A DNA stretch of 64,000 nucleotides, taken from Casuarina equisetifolia. Its lineage: Eukaryota; Streptophyta; Magnoliopsida; Fagales; Casuarinaceae. Below, in pieces: positions 22,501 through 34,600 of the stretch (positions within the stretch are counted from its first letter, which is position 1; each line of letters starts with the position of its first letter). The stretch covers positions 19,574,021 through 19,638,020 of the forward strand of contig CM052362.1 in NCBI GenBank assembly GCA_028551475.1, in the 5' to 3' direction. The translations under genes and the position numbers were made by a program. A model generated the notes under the pieces. That model was given only the letters and a program-made list of their open reading frames with translations, ran no database searches and was not told the DNA's origin.

Positions 22501-25500
22501 AAACTCCTATATACTGTATGTTAAAATAGAATTCCTTTTTCCTTCTCCATGTAACCATTAAATATAAAATTGAAATACTGATTTGTTTTTATATTTGAAG
22601 GAAACTATTTGATGAAGCAAGTCATCAAACCAAATCTGAGAAGGTACAGAAACCTTTTATTTTGTTCTGAGTATTAAGTAATCAAAATTCTGTTAACTTC
22701 TCATTCTGCCTTTGTACAAAATAATTTCTTAGCATCAACTTTTAGGCTTCTCTATCAAATTTTGAAGTCCTTGGTTCTATTTTTGATTTGATTGTGTAGA
22801 ACCTTGCTTCTGTGCTATACTTGTTACTTTTGTATTGTAGAAGTAGTGTCTAAGTTGTCATTCTTTTCTTGCAAGATGCCTAGAGAATTAGCTTTGGTAC
22901 TCATTCTAGAACACAATAGAAATCCCCTACCAAGTAGTTCCATACTATATTCCTAATAGAGCTTTTGTGCAATGCAAATGACCAAACAAACTAGCGTTGG
23001 AAGTTCAAGTTTTGCTGTTTTTATTAATTGTGGAGTCAAAATTGGGTAAAATAATAATCTGTTGAGGAAATTTTTTTTTTATCCATTTGAGTTTCTCTCA
23101 TGTTGCCTAAAATATGAGGCTTTGGGAAATCTAGTTGGGTATGTAATTTGGGTGAGCCTTCAAAAAGACTTTGAAGAGTGATCAAAGGTGTGGCGAGCCA
23201 TGATTAAAGAGGTGAGAGTTTCAAAGGGGTAAGGCTTATAGATAGAAAAAGGTCTAAAGGGGCATGAACCTAAAAATGTGAGGCCCACGGGGTGAAGAGG
23301 CATAGAGAGGTGAGAACACTAGAGAAGCATGACAAGCCTGAAGAGGCAAGAAGGCTAGGGAGATGAGAGGGCCAAATGGTTGTAGGGGCCTAGAGAGGCG
23401 AGTGGCCAAAGGTGGAGGGGCACGGAGGGTTGAGAATGCCAAAGAACCATGAGAGGCCTACAAGGCAAGAGGATCCAAAAGGCTGAGAGGATTAGAAGAG
23501 CATGAGTAGAGAGAGGCAAAAGGCCAAAGGGGCAAGAAGGTCCAGAAGGATGTGAGGCCTAAAGAAGTAAGAAGGCCAAAAAGATGTGAAGTTCAAACGG
23601 ATCTAAAGGCCTAAAGAGGTGAGTGGCCCAAGGATGCGAAATGCCCTTTAGAGGTGTGAGCCTAAAGAGGCAAGAGGCCTAGAGGGGCATGAGACTTAAG
23701 AGGCAAAGATACCAAGAGGGGTGAGAAGGCCCTGAGAAGTGAGTAGCAAAAGAGAGAAAGGAAGAGAGGAAAGGAGGAGGGGGGAGTGCAAATTAGACTT
23801 GGGATCTGGTTAAACTTCTAAGAAGGATGCATGGCACTTCAGTGCAAATAAGTCTATAGAATTGAAGATGAAGCAATTTATCTTCTGTTGCAGTGATGTT
23901 GTACCAATTCCGATTTCAAGTGAGAGATTGTTGATTATGGAGTCAAAATTAGGAGAAAAGGACAAAATGATATGCACATGTAAGGGCAAAGATTTTGCCG
24001 ATTAAGATTTTCTCCCTTATAAATATGAGACATTGGGAAAACATAGGTGGGGCATCTAATTTGGGTGAGCTGTCAAAGGGACTTTAGAGAGTGATAAAAA
24101 TAAGAGAACTTCTGAAGAGAAAAATGTGTGTGTGTGTGTGTTTAATGCTCGATCTCTTTATTCAACCAACAACTGTTCCCTCCCATAACAATGTAAGCAT
24201 GACAAATAGTATGGAACTTCTTGTCATATCTTGCACTACCTAACTTTTCTACTTGTATTCAAAAATTCTTGTCATATCTCTCCAGACCAATTCAATTGAT
24301 TATTTGCTGAACTATTAAGATTCAGAACTTATATCACATCTTAATTCATATTCTATGACAAGTGATGCATTTGATAAATATATACTAGAAGAAGTGAAAA
24401 AATTGAGATAAATATCTAGATCAATATTACTGTTTTTAAGTAGAAATTAGTCTAATGCACTTCGCAGGCAAGTTCTTCTTCCAATAGTATTTCAACCATC
24501 AAACTTCTAAAGCAAGAAAAGGTAACAATTTTTGGAGATTTTTGTTTAAATTCATTGTCTTGTCACAGAATGTGTTTCATATAGTCAATAGCTCATTTGA
24601 GCAAAATGTTTTTTACTAAAACGGTATAAAATCGTTTTTTTGTAGGGAAAGTCTACTACAAACGGCACCAATGTAAATTTGCCTTCAGAAGTGGTAATTT
24701 TATGCGTCAATGGTCGTTTGGTATGCTGTTTTGTAGTACTCGAACAAAGTAGTTGAGGTCGATTGATATCTTTGTGTAGGAAAATCCATCAGTCATTGCC
24801 CGAAATGCTAAAGAGCCTACTTCTACAGTGGAAAAGGTAATATTCAACTCGCTGTCCCAATATCAGGACAATCATATGATAGCTGCTGTTTTAAATTATT
24901 AATATCGGAAGCATTGTCTAATTTGTCTACAGGAAGCTCTCTCATTACCGCCATCCAGTGCAGTGGAAGCTACAATTCCAGATAAGGTACTAAACAGATA
25001 AGGCGATTTATCTATCATATTCTTTGAATTTATGGAGGATATTCCAACAGTGAACGTTTTTTGTTCTCTAGGATGCAATTCTGGTTAGTGAGATTTCTCT
25101 TCATGGTGGGGAACATCATGATCAAGTTACTTGTGTTACTGGCACACATGATTTATCTTTTGTTGAAGCAGGTTGGTAGCATGGAACGTCCTTTTTTAAT
25201 GGTTATTTGCTGGCATCAGATGTACACTTAATATATATGTAAAAGAAGAATTTAGTTTTTGGTTCACATTCTATTACATCACAGGTCATAGCATAGACAA
25301 GGAAAACCAAAGTATCGTGGTCGATAAAGGTGTATCACCTCCAATAAGTGAAAGGCTACGAGAATTATCAAACAACCTAAAATCACTTTGTTCTTCAACT
25401 CCTTTACAAGTAAGGTCGCCTCAAGTGATTGATGCTTCATCCAATGATCAAGTGTCTACTGATATTATCGAACCAAAGACACCAACAACAGAGCAGAATA

Positions 25501-26661
25501 TAAGAGTTTATGATGGATGGGAGGTCACAAATGTTACTGGTCCATGGGAAACATTAAATATGCGCAGTTCTGGAATGAAGGTTTGATCTGCCCATTTTTC
25601 CAATTACATTTGCTTATTGTTCACTGGCCGCAGCTCATCTACCACTTTGTTGTTACAGAACTCCCTTGTTCAAGAGTATATAAGGTTTCTAAACACAGCT
25701 AGCAAGTAAGTTCTAACACTTGATCTGAATTAATGAATGATTATGGTTGTGCTTATATATGTCAACTGGATATGAGATTTTTTAAATGCTTGACGTTTAA
25801 ACTTTCCTGTAGAGAAAATCTTTTATGGAGCCATTTTTCATGCATAACTTTTGGTCTCATGTCCAGTAAATAAATTGGGGATGCTAGATAATCTTTGTAG
25901 TTAACTCATACTAGAAAAAACATAAATAACCATGTGAAAACAGATTCAATTATTTGCAACTAAAATATTAAAGCATTTGCTTGTATATAAGCCCTTACTA
26001 TTTTGTTTGTTCATTTGTTTATATGTGGAAAATTATATTTTAGTTTGTTAATTTTTTCACTTAACAAGCTAACCTTGTATTTTTGGTGTTCCTTTTTTTT
26101 TTTTCTCCCTATTTTTCAATTTGCAGGGAAGATTTGAAAAAATTAAAGGTGAATAGTATTATCAAGTCCTTTCATGTTAATATAGCAACTAATATGTTCA
26201 AATTGGAATATAAAAAAAAAATCTTTGATATAGGGAATTGGAGAGAAGAGGGCTACCTATATTCTTCAACTTCGTGAAGAATCACCAAAACCCTTTAACA
26301 GTGTGAGTAGCCTTAAATAAGTTGAAGGAAAAATGAATTACTTTGTGTAATTGATTCTAGTACTAGGAAATTCCTTTTAATTAAATAATTTATTGTTTGA
26401 CAGCTTGATGATTTGCAAGAGGTTGGACTTTCAGCAAAGCAGGTAGTCTTCCCTCTCCATCCCCTTTAGATTTGGTTTCTCTACAAAGTAATGTAGTCAA
26501 GTATAATTGCGTGTGAAGATCTAGTTTCTTGGTTCTATAATGAAGCTCATAACTTAGTGAGATAACAGCAAATTGGCAACTTGCATTTAACTGTGGGGTT
26601 TTAAATTTCTATACAGATAAAAGGAATGATGAAAAAGGAGGCTGCAGAGCTTTTTAATTAA
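19582..26661 (+). CDS. KIN10C: Kinesin-like protein KIN-10C (KIF22/Kid-like)
   Basis: Eighteen coding exons, 689 residues: 19582-19775, 21103-21268, 21368-21565, 21669-21858, 21945-22150, 22249-22490, 22601-22643, 24468-24521, 24646-24693, 24780-24836, 24933-24986, 25072-25171, 25285-25580, 25659-25705, 26127-26148, 26234-26302, 26404-26442, 26617-26661. The motor domain starts KVRVVAKIRGL. Its P-loop reads GARNSGKT (residues 109-116) instead of GQTGSGKT, switch I is reduced to RRSHRG, and switch II is DLAG without the following Ser-Glu. VPYRESKVTHMLKDSLSG is the conserved microtubule-binding end. The middle exons encode a low-complexity stalk. The last exons (GIGEKRATYILQLREESP onward) form a helix-hairpin-helix motif as in animal Kid/KIF22, which binds chromosomal DNA. 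The intron after 21565 starts with GC (CAG|GCAAGT), and exon 15 has only 22 bases. Its likely role is chromosome-linked movement in dividing cells. Confidence 0.88.
20266..20510 (+). repeat. 121-bp tandem duplication in kinesin intron 1
   Basis: The segment beginning TGGTGGCTTGTGAGACGGG at 20266 is repeated from 20387 with a period of 121 bp; the second copy ends at about 20510. I see no mismatch between copies by eye, which points to a recent duplication. Confidence 0.9.
20636..20810 (+). repeat. About 89-bp imperfect tandem duplication in kinesin intron 1
   Basis: ACTCATCTCACTAGTCAACA at 20636 recurs as ACTCATCTTACTAGTCAACA at 20725, and the similarity continues through an AAAGATTTTGAGAAACAA stretch. 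Copies differ by a few substitutions and short indels, so this event is older than the neighbouring 121-bp duplication. Confidence 0.85.
23031..24101 (+). repeat. Intronic minisatellite of purine-rich units between two direct repeats
   Basis: Inside the 1.8-kb kinesin intron 22644-24467, bases about 23195-23790 are made of degenerate units of roughly 18-22 bp resembling GGCCTAAAGAGGCAAGAGG or AAAGGGGCATGAG. The block is flanked by two direct copies of a sequence of about 160 bp (23031-23190 and 23938-24101), both starting TGGAGTCAAAATT and both containing TAATTTGGGTGAGC. The flanking copies suggest an old non-autonomous element with terminal direct repeats whose interior became a minisatellite, or a simple duplication. 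No coding capacity is seen. A TG microsatellite follows at about 24126-24141. Confidence 0.7.
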
Positions 26662-27350
26662 CAATATGCCGCAGATCTTGAGGATATCCTGTATGCTAAG
26701 TTCCAATCTGTAAATTTCTTGTATTTCCCGTTAGAGGCAACATGAAGTTGCATTTGACGTTCTTGCTTTGCTTGATCCTGTTATATGATGTTTGTTGATT
26801 CTCATTTTTTTCTGAGTATTTGACAATCATTTTTATAGATTAAGATATTTCTTTTTATGCAAAACGTACAAGAAATTGCATTCCCTTCCGCCAAAAGTTG
26901 TGAAAATGCCAGATAATTATACCTCAAGAGCGTTTTTTTTAATGCATCTACCAAAACTCACACGGTGTTATAATAACGAGTGTGACATTGGAAGTATTTT
27001 TGTACTCTTATTATGAAGCGCTAGGTGTCAAAAGCTCTAAATCGTTTTGCGGTTTTATTAGATGTTTTTAGAATTCCATTTCATTAATAAGGAAATCCTT
27101 AACATGAATCTGCGTACTATATTGTCCCTGAAAACTTATTTTTTCGTGAAAAATATAAATCTGCCATTTTAGTATAATTAGAAAAAGTGAAAATTAAGGA
27201 TGATAAGTATTCCCAAATTCCTTCAACTGTTGGGAAGGGAAAGAAGCAGAGAGAGAAGATAAATTTACAGGGGGAAAAAAAAAAGAAAAAGAAAGAGAAG
27301 ACAATGTAATAAAAATAAATTAATCGGACCAAAGAGAATATTAGGGTACA
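26662..27350. other. 3' UTRs of convergent kinesin and coiled-coil genes
   Basis: About 690 bp between convergent genes, AT-rich, with an A-rich tract near 27270-27300. No further gene or repeat is evident. Confidence 0.5.
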
Positions 27351-30300
27351 TTATGCATTAAAATGAAGCAAGGCTTGCATTTCTGGTAGCATCCTCTTCA
27401 CATCGCCAACTCTACCAGTTGGAGCACTATTAGCAATGTTTAATTTGAGGGCTCGCCATGGCCAACATACGTGCCTTATCTTGCGGTTGCTCCGTTCCCT
27501 GCTCTCCGCTTCTTCTAATTGTTTTGTCAACTCCTCAATACATTCACGGAGTCGGGCAGCCCTGCTGTCAGCCAGCTGCAGAGACTTCTCTGCTGCTGCC
27601 TGGGCTGCCATAGCAGTAGCTGCAAGTTCTTCCTTTAGCTTTAATTTGCCATTTGATATATCCAAAGCAGCCCTTGTTTTCTCCAACTCTTGCTTCAGAA
27701 TCTCAACCTGATAGACGGGAATGCAAATGCTATTGAGTTGAAGAGTACTGCGTATCACGAGAAAACTAATGCACAGAGAAAGTTACAAAAAGCTTATGCA
27801 GAGACATACTTAATGGTAAAGTTAATACAAGCTAAGCCCCAACAAGCAAGGAAGTGTTGAACTAAAAAGCTGATATACATTAAGCAAAAGTACAGCAAAT
27901 GAGATATACAGCTGACTTACCACTTTGTCACGTTCTCCAATTTCGTTTTTCCCTGCTTCTACCTCCAACTCACATGCTTCCCTCCATCTAGCAATCTCAG
28001 CTTCAGTTTCTTTTATTTCCGTCAAGAGTTCTTCAACCTTATAGCAATTAAATGAATGACGTCAGAATTGACAAGCGCATAGTGGTAATTTAGAGAGAAA
28101 TTCCCAAACCAATAAAATAGATAATCACGTTTTCAGCCAACACCCTCTCTCTATCTTCTAACTCTTTGATGTACAGAGTATCTTCAGCAATTTTTTGAGC
28201 TTGTTTTTCTGTAAGGCTCTGTAGGCGCTCAGTGTCTGACCTGGCATGTTATAGATGATAAGTACTTGACAACCACTTAGAAGACAGACAAAGAATGTGA
28301 GCAGAAGTTGATTGAAGAAATTTATGATCACAGGAAGGTCCCAAACCAGACATGCATTCATATAAAAACGTGCTTCTAGAGCAAGCTATCTAGCTTTTCC
28401 TACACCTTCAAGTGGTACTTAAATGAATGATATCAAAGATTAATGCTTAAAAGTAAATCTAGCAATTCTTTACCAGTTGAAGGAAGGTGTAGGCACACAT
28501 TGATCAATCGTAAGATCAACAACAAGGCAGCAAAGGAGGTGTTTGATTCAAACAAAATTTATGATCTACCAAATTTGGATCTTTGTTTTCTGCGACATCA
28601 TCTTTTGACCCCTCCAGAAAGGACCTTTTCTAGGTAGAATCGAAATCATAGATCTCTAGTGACATCCTCAAACAACTCTTAAGTCTTAGCCACACCAATT
28701 TTCCCAAAACCTTAAGCCCACCAAAGCAATTGTTGGTAGATGTGTCCCATGGCAATTGGCCTCAAATGTACACAAATCCAGCACACTCTTAGCTTGCTTG
28801 GGCACACTATTCCTCAAAGCATTCCTTGCTATTTAGCTTCATAACCAAGTAGAAATGCAGTAGAGTAGGCAAATATGTTTAGCTACATAGAAGCATCAAA
28901 GATTTGGTGCAAATGTCTCTTTTTATGTATTTGTTGTTGGGATGGGCGGTGTAGATAGATTGAGAGAGGTTTGCCACACCACAACACCACTAGGTCAGCT
29001 CCCTCCACTTCTTCCTTGAAAACCAATGAGAGTAGCTTGACCTCCTAAGTGCTCGCTATCTCACCATCAAATTCATGCAGTTACAAGTCAAACCTAAAAA
29101 CATCAACAATGACGAGTAGAAGATGCGGGCATTCAATTTAGTTCACTGGTGAAGTGGTTACCTCGATTCTTCCAAAGATCTCCTCAATTGAGTGATTTCT
29201 TGACGCAGATTCTTCATTATCCTCTCCACAGTTGAGGCCTGGTAATTAAGAAGAACAACACCAGAGAACTTGTTAGAGAAATGGCAAACCCATTTGTTTG
29301 GAATGCACTCCCCAGCTTATTATGCATCAAGGAAATGGACAAAAGCATATCTAAGTGTTCAACTCGCGTGGTTATCCACCGAAACTTGTTTCTTTTGATT
29401 AATGAATTAATAAAACACGATCTCTTTCGTCTTGCGATACACAGCCAAAGGAAGATTTTACTTTATTTGAAGAAAAAGTTAGTGCTTTAGTGATATACCA
29501 AGCTGGTGTGAATCTCCTCTTCTTCACATTCGCTGGTATCCGAACTCGTCGGAGGCTGCTGATCGGTACTACCACTAACTGGAGCAGTCCCAGCTCCAGT
29601 AGCTCCCATCATAAAGCCGAAGCCAACTCTCTGCAATCCCCGCTCCGCAATCTGCAAAAGGGCCACCCTCTTCTGCTCGTTACTGTTATTACCCTTGAGC
29701 TTACTCAGACTCTTCTCTACCGCCTCCTTTTCCATCAGCGCGGCCCTAAGTAAACTATTGATGTCCCTGTTCTCCTCCGTCAAACTCACCACACTCTGCT
29801 CCAACTCCCTCTTCTCGTTGCTGCTTTTCTCCTTATACTCCCTCACCTTCTCCTCCACCTCCCTCGCCACCCTCCTTGTTTCCGCTATTTCTTCTTCGCT
29901 TTCTTCTTCATCTTCTTCTTCCCCAACTCCTCCTAAACCTGTGGATTCGGCCTTGCCTTCTTCGTCTATGCTCTCCATTATCCTCTTCAAGCTCTCCCTC
30001 GATACCCGCAGAAAATTCGTCAAACGATCATTTCGCTCCTTGATTTCAGTCTCCAATTTCTGGACTCTTTCTCTGGAAACTTCCACTTCACTCTTCAGCT
30101 CCTCTGCTTTGCTCAATTCCTCATCGAGCTTTTCCGCGAACTCGTCCTCTTTTGCTTTCATGGAAGCTTCGATGTCACCGACTTTATCGCGAAGATAGTC
30201 CCTCTCCCTCGAGATTTCCTCGACAAGTTTGGTTAAATCGGCGACCATGTCTCCTTCGCTCTTTCCGAGAGGCAGGTTTTCCTCCACCAACGCAGACTTC

Positions 30301-30416
30301 GATTGAAGCTCTGCGAGAAGATCATCGGCATCGGAGAGGTGCGCAGCTTCATCCTTGGGTGAAGAATCAGGCCCGTTGATTTGGCCCTCAGACGCCGCCT
30401 CAGTTGGGGTTTCCAT
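27351..30416 (-). CDS. Plant coiled-coil protein of unknown function
   Basis: Five coding exons on the minus strand: 30416-29499, 29238-29162, 28240-28129, 28037-27921 and 27707-27351, giving 526 residues. Almost the whole chain is heptad-rich and charged (Glu, Lys, Arg, Leu). An acidic patch (EEEDEEESEEEIAE) lies in the first third, and a short Gly/Ala/Ser/Thr-rich non-helical segment (GFMMGATGAGTAPVSGSTDQ) precedes the second coiled-coil half. The C-terminus ends in a conserved-looking block, RHVCWPWRALKLNIA, then MLPEMQALLHFNA. No catalytic domain, signal peptide or membrane segment is visible. The open frame extends 44 codons upstream to a TTG through a lysine run encoded by a poly-A tract, but the first in-frame ATG is at 30416, so I start there. 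It looks like the plant coiled-coil proteins described as paramyosin-like; I do not recognise a function. Confidence 0.8.
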
Positions 30417-31681
30417 AGTCCATAGAGGTGTTGTCCATTCAGGATTTTCATCAAGGCAGGGAGGAGAGACAGATCGAGGGGAAACCACAGCCCTTTTTTT
30501 TTTTTTTTTTTTTGTTTGTTTTTCCGGGGTGATAGAGCTACCAGTCAAGTTGAATGCAGAGAACGAGCGTGGTCCGGTAGGTACCGTCCGCTGTTTGGTT
30601 GCTCAGGAAGACGGGGAAACGGGAAGAGTTTTCTGTAATTTCAATGAATTACGTATTTTATTTATTTATTGTTATTTTGTATCATCCTATCACAATCAGG
30701 TTGGTGGTTAATTCTTTTATGATGCTTACCATAAATGATATTTTTTTCAAATGGAGGGATTTCAAGAATTAAAACTAAAATTAAGAGTTTCATATCGAAA
30801 TAACAAAACACGTGACATTTGTATATTTTAAAATTTTCTATTTAAGGAAAACAATAACATGTCTATAAGAAATTTGACAATGTATTGAGAGTGATATCAA
30901 ATTTGACTTGGCTTAAGCTAAGGCTATAACCTATAGATTTTAAAAGTAAGAGCTTGAAATCAAAATAATGAAAAAAATACAAGACACATTATTAGGATTT
31001 TCATGCAGTGACAAAAGGTTATTATTTAATGTAAAAGTTGACCCATGTATTTTTTTTATTTTTTATATCAAATCTTATTTAATAACTTAAATTTATTTTA
31101 AACCAGACAAGTTAATTAAAAATGTAATAAAAAGATTCGAATTCAAGATACTTGCATCGTAAGATCTCTCATATTTAAATTATTTTTCTTTTGTTTACGC
31201 GTTAATGAAGAAGTTGAAGTTTGGTTTTGTTTTTATTTTTTGTCGTGAACTTGGCTCTAACCAATGGCTTAGAGCCAATTGATAAGCAACAAAAGGTAAA
31301 AGGGCCCAGGTCAGACCTCCGAGTCAGCCTTTTTGATATTTCCTTAGCATTTAAAAACAAGACTACGCACAGTCGCATAGGCGCGTTTTGTAACAGCAAC
31401 ATCGTCTTGTTAATTCCGATTCCACTGAAGAGGAAAGGTAAAGCTCGATAGGTAGTTCCTGATCTTTTGTGCGCCATACGATTACTCGTCATAAAGATGA
31501 AGGAGAAAGCAGAAAAAGTACCGAAAGCAATTGAAAGTACTTTCCGAGCTCCGCATAGTCTAGGAAGCAGCCCCGTTTTTCTAAGGTAGGAGAGACCAAT
31601 TCAACCCGCCAGGCTTAGTGATCTCTCCGAGTCTTTATAGCGCGTCCGCGACTCGGTGGCTGGCTCACCCATTGTGTACAG
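30417..31681. other. Divergent promoter region, coiled-coil gene / U-box kinase gene
   Basis: About 1.27 kb between two divergent start codons. A run of about 23 T (30489-30511) lies in the likely 5' UTR of the coiled-coil gene. The centre (30650-31200) is AT-rich; 31500-31680 is GC-richer and probably the U-box gene leader. No other exon was found. Confidence 0.5.
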
Positions 31682-34600
31682 ATGGGGAGCGTTTGGGAGA
31701 TTGAAGAGGAGCGGAAATTCGACGTGGAAGAGACAATATTTGTTGCGGTGGGGAAGAATGTGGAAGAGAGCAAACAGGTGTTGTTCTGGGCTGTGCAGAA
31801 CTTTTCGGGCAAGAGGATTTGCCTTCTTCATGTTTATCAACCGAAGCACGCTGCTGAACCGAGTGAGTTTCCTTGCTCTGGGAAGTGATCTTAATATCGG
31901 TACTGGATCGTTGCTGGACATTTAGTTCCGGTTCTGATGTCTTGAGAGATGAACAATCCATGAACTAAATTCTCTGTGATCAAAATGGAGAATAAAGTCT
32001 GATATTGATTTTAATGCATCGGCATGTTGGAAGCATAAGATGATGAATCCGACCCTACTATATGATTAAAAAGTACAATTCAGGACAGATGTGATTTTCT
32101 TTGTCTATCTTCGTTTTATATTTGTATGCAGTGGATACCAGTATTTCTGCGGACAGTCTCAAACAACGGGCTGGTAAGGCGTTACAAGAAGTTGAACGGC
32201 GAAAGCTGAATGAAATTCTGGATCAGTATCTTCTCGTTCTTGTGCAAGAAGGGGTAATACTTCCTTTGATTCTTTTGCGTTTGATTTAATTACCAATAAA
32301 AGGATGCATTTAGCCGCTTACAAATAGTCGTACTCATTTGGACTAAAATTTTTGCATATATTTCAAGGAACAATATGGAGCATAACAATTTATTATATAT
32401 TTTCCGCAATTTGCTACCAGCTTTGGATTTAGTTTGATCTCTAAAACCTTGCAAGAGTTTAACATACACAGGCAATGTACGCATTTACGCACACACATAA
32501 ATACCCTTATATATATTGTACATACATATGCGTGCAATGAGTAATGTCTATAGGTATTTTACATTAAAGAATAAGTTTCCTCCCCGAGAAATTACCAGAA
32601 TTTTGACTTTATTCATCACGATTTGGACAATTGGTTTTCCACAAAGTTGTTCTTGGTCACTCACCGTTTATTGGGGTGAAAGAAATCAGGTGACATGATA
32701 TGTTTTCTCCCATTACATGACACAATCAAGACTAAGCAACTGTCACACGTATACTAGTAGTTTGTAAGCCAGTTTTGTTAGTCCTGAAGACTTTTGGAAA
32801 TCCAATTCTTTTGTAATAGCCTATTTAGACCATATTAGTAGTCAGTTTAGGACTTCTTGAAATTTTACTACATTATCCAAGGAAAAAAAAAAGATTAATG
32901 TCACACAATACTAAGGAAAAAGACCAAAATGAATCCTTTTGGAAAGTGTGGTGAAGAAGAACATGCTTACTACTTTTTTTTGGCTCTTCCAGAAACTGAG
33001 GTTACAAAGTAGATTAAACTTTTGAAGTTGTTACTAAAATGTAATTGCAGGTAGAGGCAGACAAAGTATGGATCGAGATGGATGTTGTAGAGAAAGGCAT
33101 TGTAGACATTATTGCCCGGAACAACATTAGATGGCTTGTCATGGGAGGAGCACCAGAAAGGTATTACTTAAAGTGTGAATAATTCATCATTAATTTCTCT
33201 CATTTATTGTCATCATGATTCTTCATTTGTATTTAATGAAGTTACTGAAATTCTACTTCAAGGTTTAGTGATGCTAGTGTGGCCATTTTTGAGTTCTTAA
33301 AAGCCCAGAGCATTTTGAATGCACTAGAATGCGCCAGATGATCTTGTCATTTAGGTGGTTACCTAGTTAGGTTGGATAATAGTATCTTTTAGGCGCTTTG
33401 TTGTGTAAAGATTCTTATTTTAAATAATGTCTTGTATCATTACTGCCTGTCTTACAAAAGTTATAATATTTTTGAGTCTCCATGGACTTTTATGGTGTTA
33501 AAGAACTGTTCTAATACCCTTGACCAAATGTGTTGTTATTTTCATTGGTTCATGTTTGTTGAGGCTGCAGAAAATTGGCAGCGTTGACGTCCAAAAAAGC
33601 AATCTTTGTATGCCAACAAGCACCAATTTCATGTCATGTTTGGTTTGTTTCTGATGGGCAACTCGTATACATGAGGTAATTTAAGAGTATCCTGAACTAA
33701 ACATTTCTTTTTTCTTAGCAATGTATTGGTTAATGGACAAATTATTGGATGTTAACTTCACAATTTGATTGTCAGTCATGTCTAATCAATAAATTATATT
33801 GGTTTTACAACTTCAACTCTTTGAACTCCAGCATTTTTCCATCGATATTTTAACTTCATAGCCGTCTGGTATATTTTCTTTTGGAATGAACAGGCCAACT
33901 TTTGACTTATTGGTTTGCTCAACAACTATTATATTGGATATTCTCGAGCACTAGTTGGTCTTTGACTAATTGGATACCTCATACCCAAACCTTGTTTTCA
34001 TTTTATGCACTAATTGGATCCACTTGGATAATGCACCGCACTTTAACATATGCCACATCTTCAGCAGTAATCTGCAGATTAGCATATGTATGTTCAATCT
34101 AAATTTGAATGACTCTATTTACCTCCTTTTGCTTTGTGGAATTTGGCTGCCAATTTTCTGGGTAATGCATTTTCAGAGCACCAAATATTGATAAGCTTGA
34201 GGGCACAAGATTAGAGCTTGTCTGTGCCAATTCAATTCCTTCCCAGAAATACACAAGTGAACATACAATGGATCAGTTGAGAGGATCTACACAATTTAAG
34301 TTCTCTATGTCCCTTGCTAGGCTGGTGGTATTAGTTTTGGAAACACTCATCTGTTTTCTGGTGCAATGTGATTGCGTGGCCAGTATGTTTTGTTCGTTCC
34401 TTAAGTGTTCTTCATCAGCTATTATAGAAACAAACTATCATTGCCATTTATAGGGGAAGCTTATGCGGAAACAGAGGAGGCAGAACAGACAAATCTAATT
34501 TAGAGATTGCCGCTCCATTGCTGCTGCTAAATTCAGATATACAAGATGATCAACCTGAGAACTCAGGATCAGAATCAGAATCAGAATCTCTCAGTCATGA

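Noticed and set aside
23254-23442. Minus-strand frame inside the minisatellite
   Set aside because: A repetitive Leu/Pro/Ala-rich translation of tandem repeats, not a gene.
29695-30198. Long serine/leucine-rich open frame on the plus strand
   Set aside because: It is the antisense shadow of the coiled-coil gene; low-complexity Ser/Leu arises from the Glu/Lys-rich sense strand.
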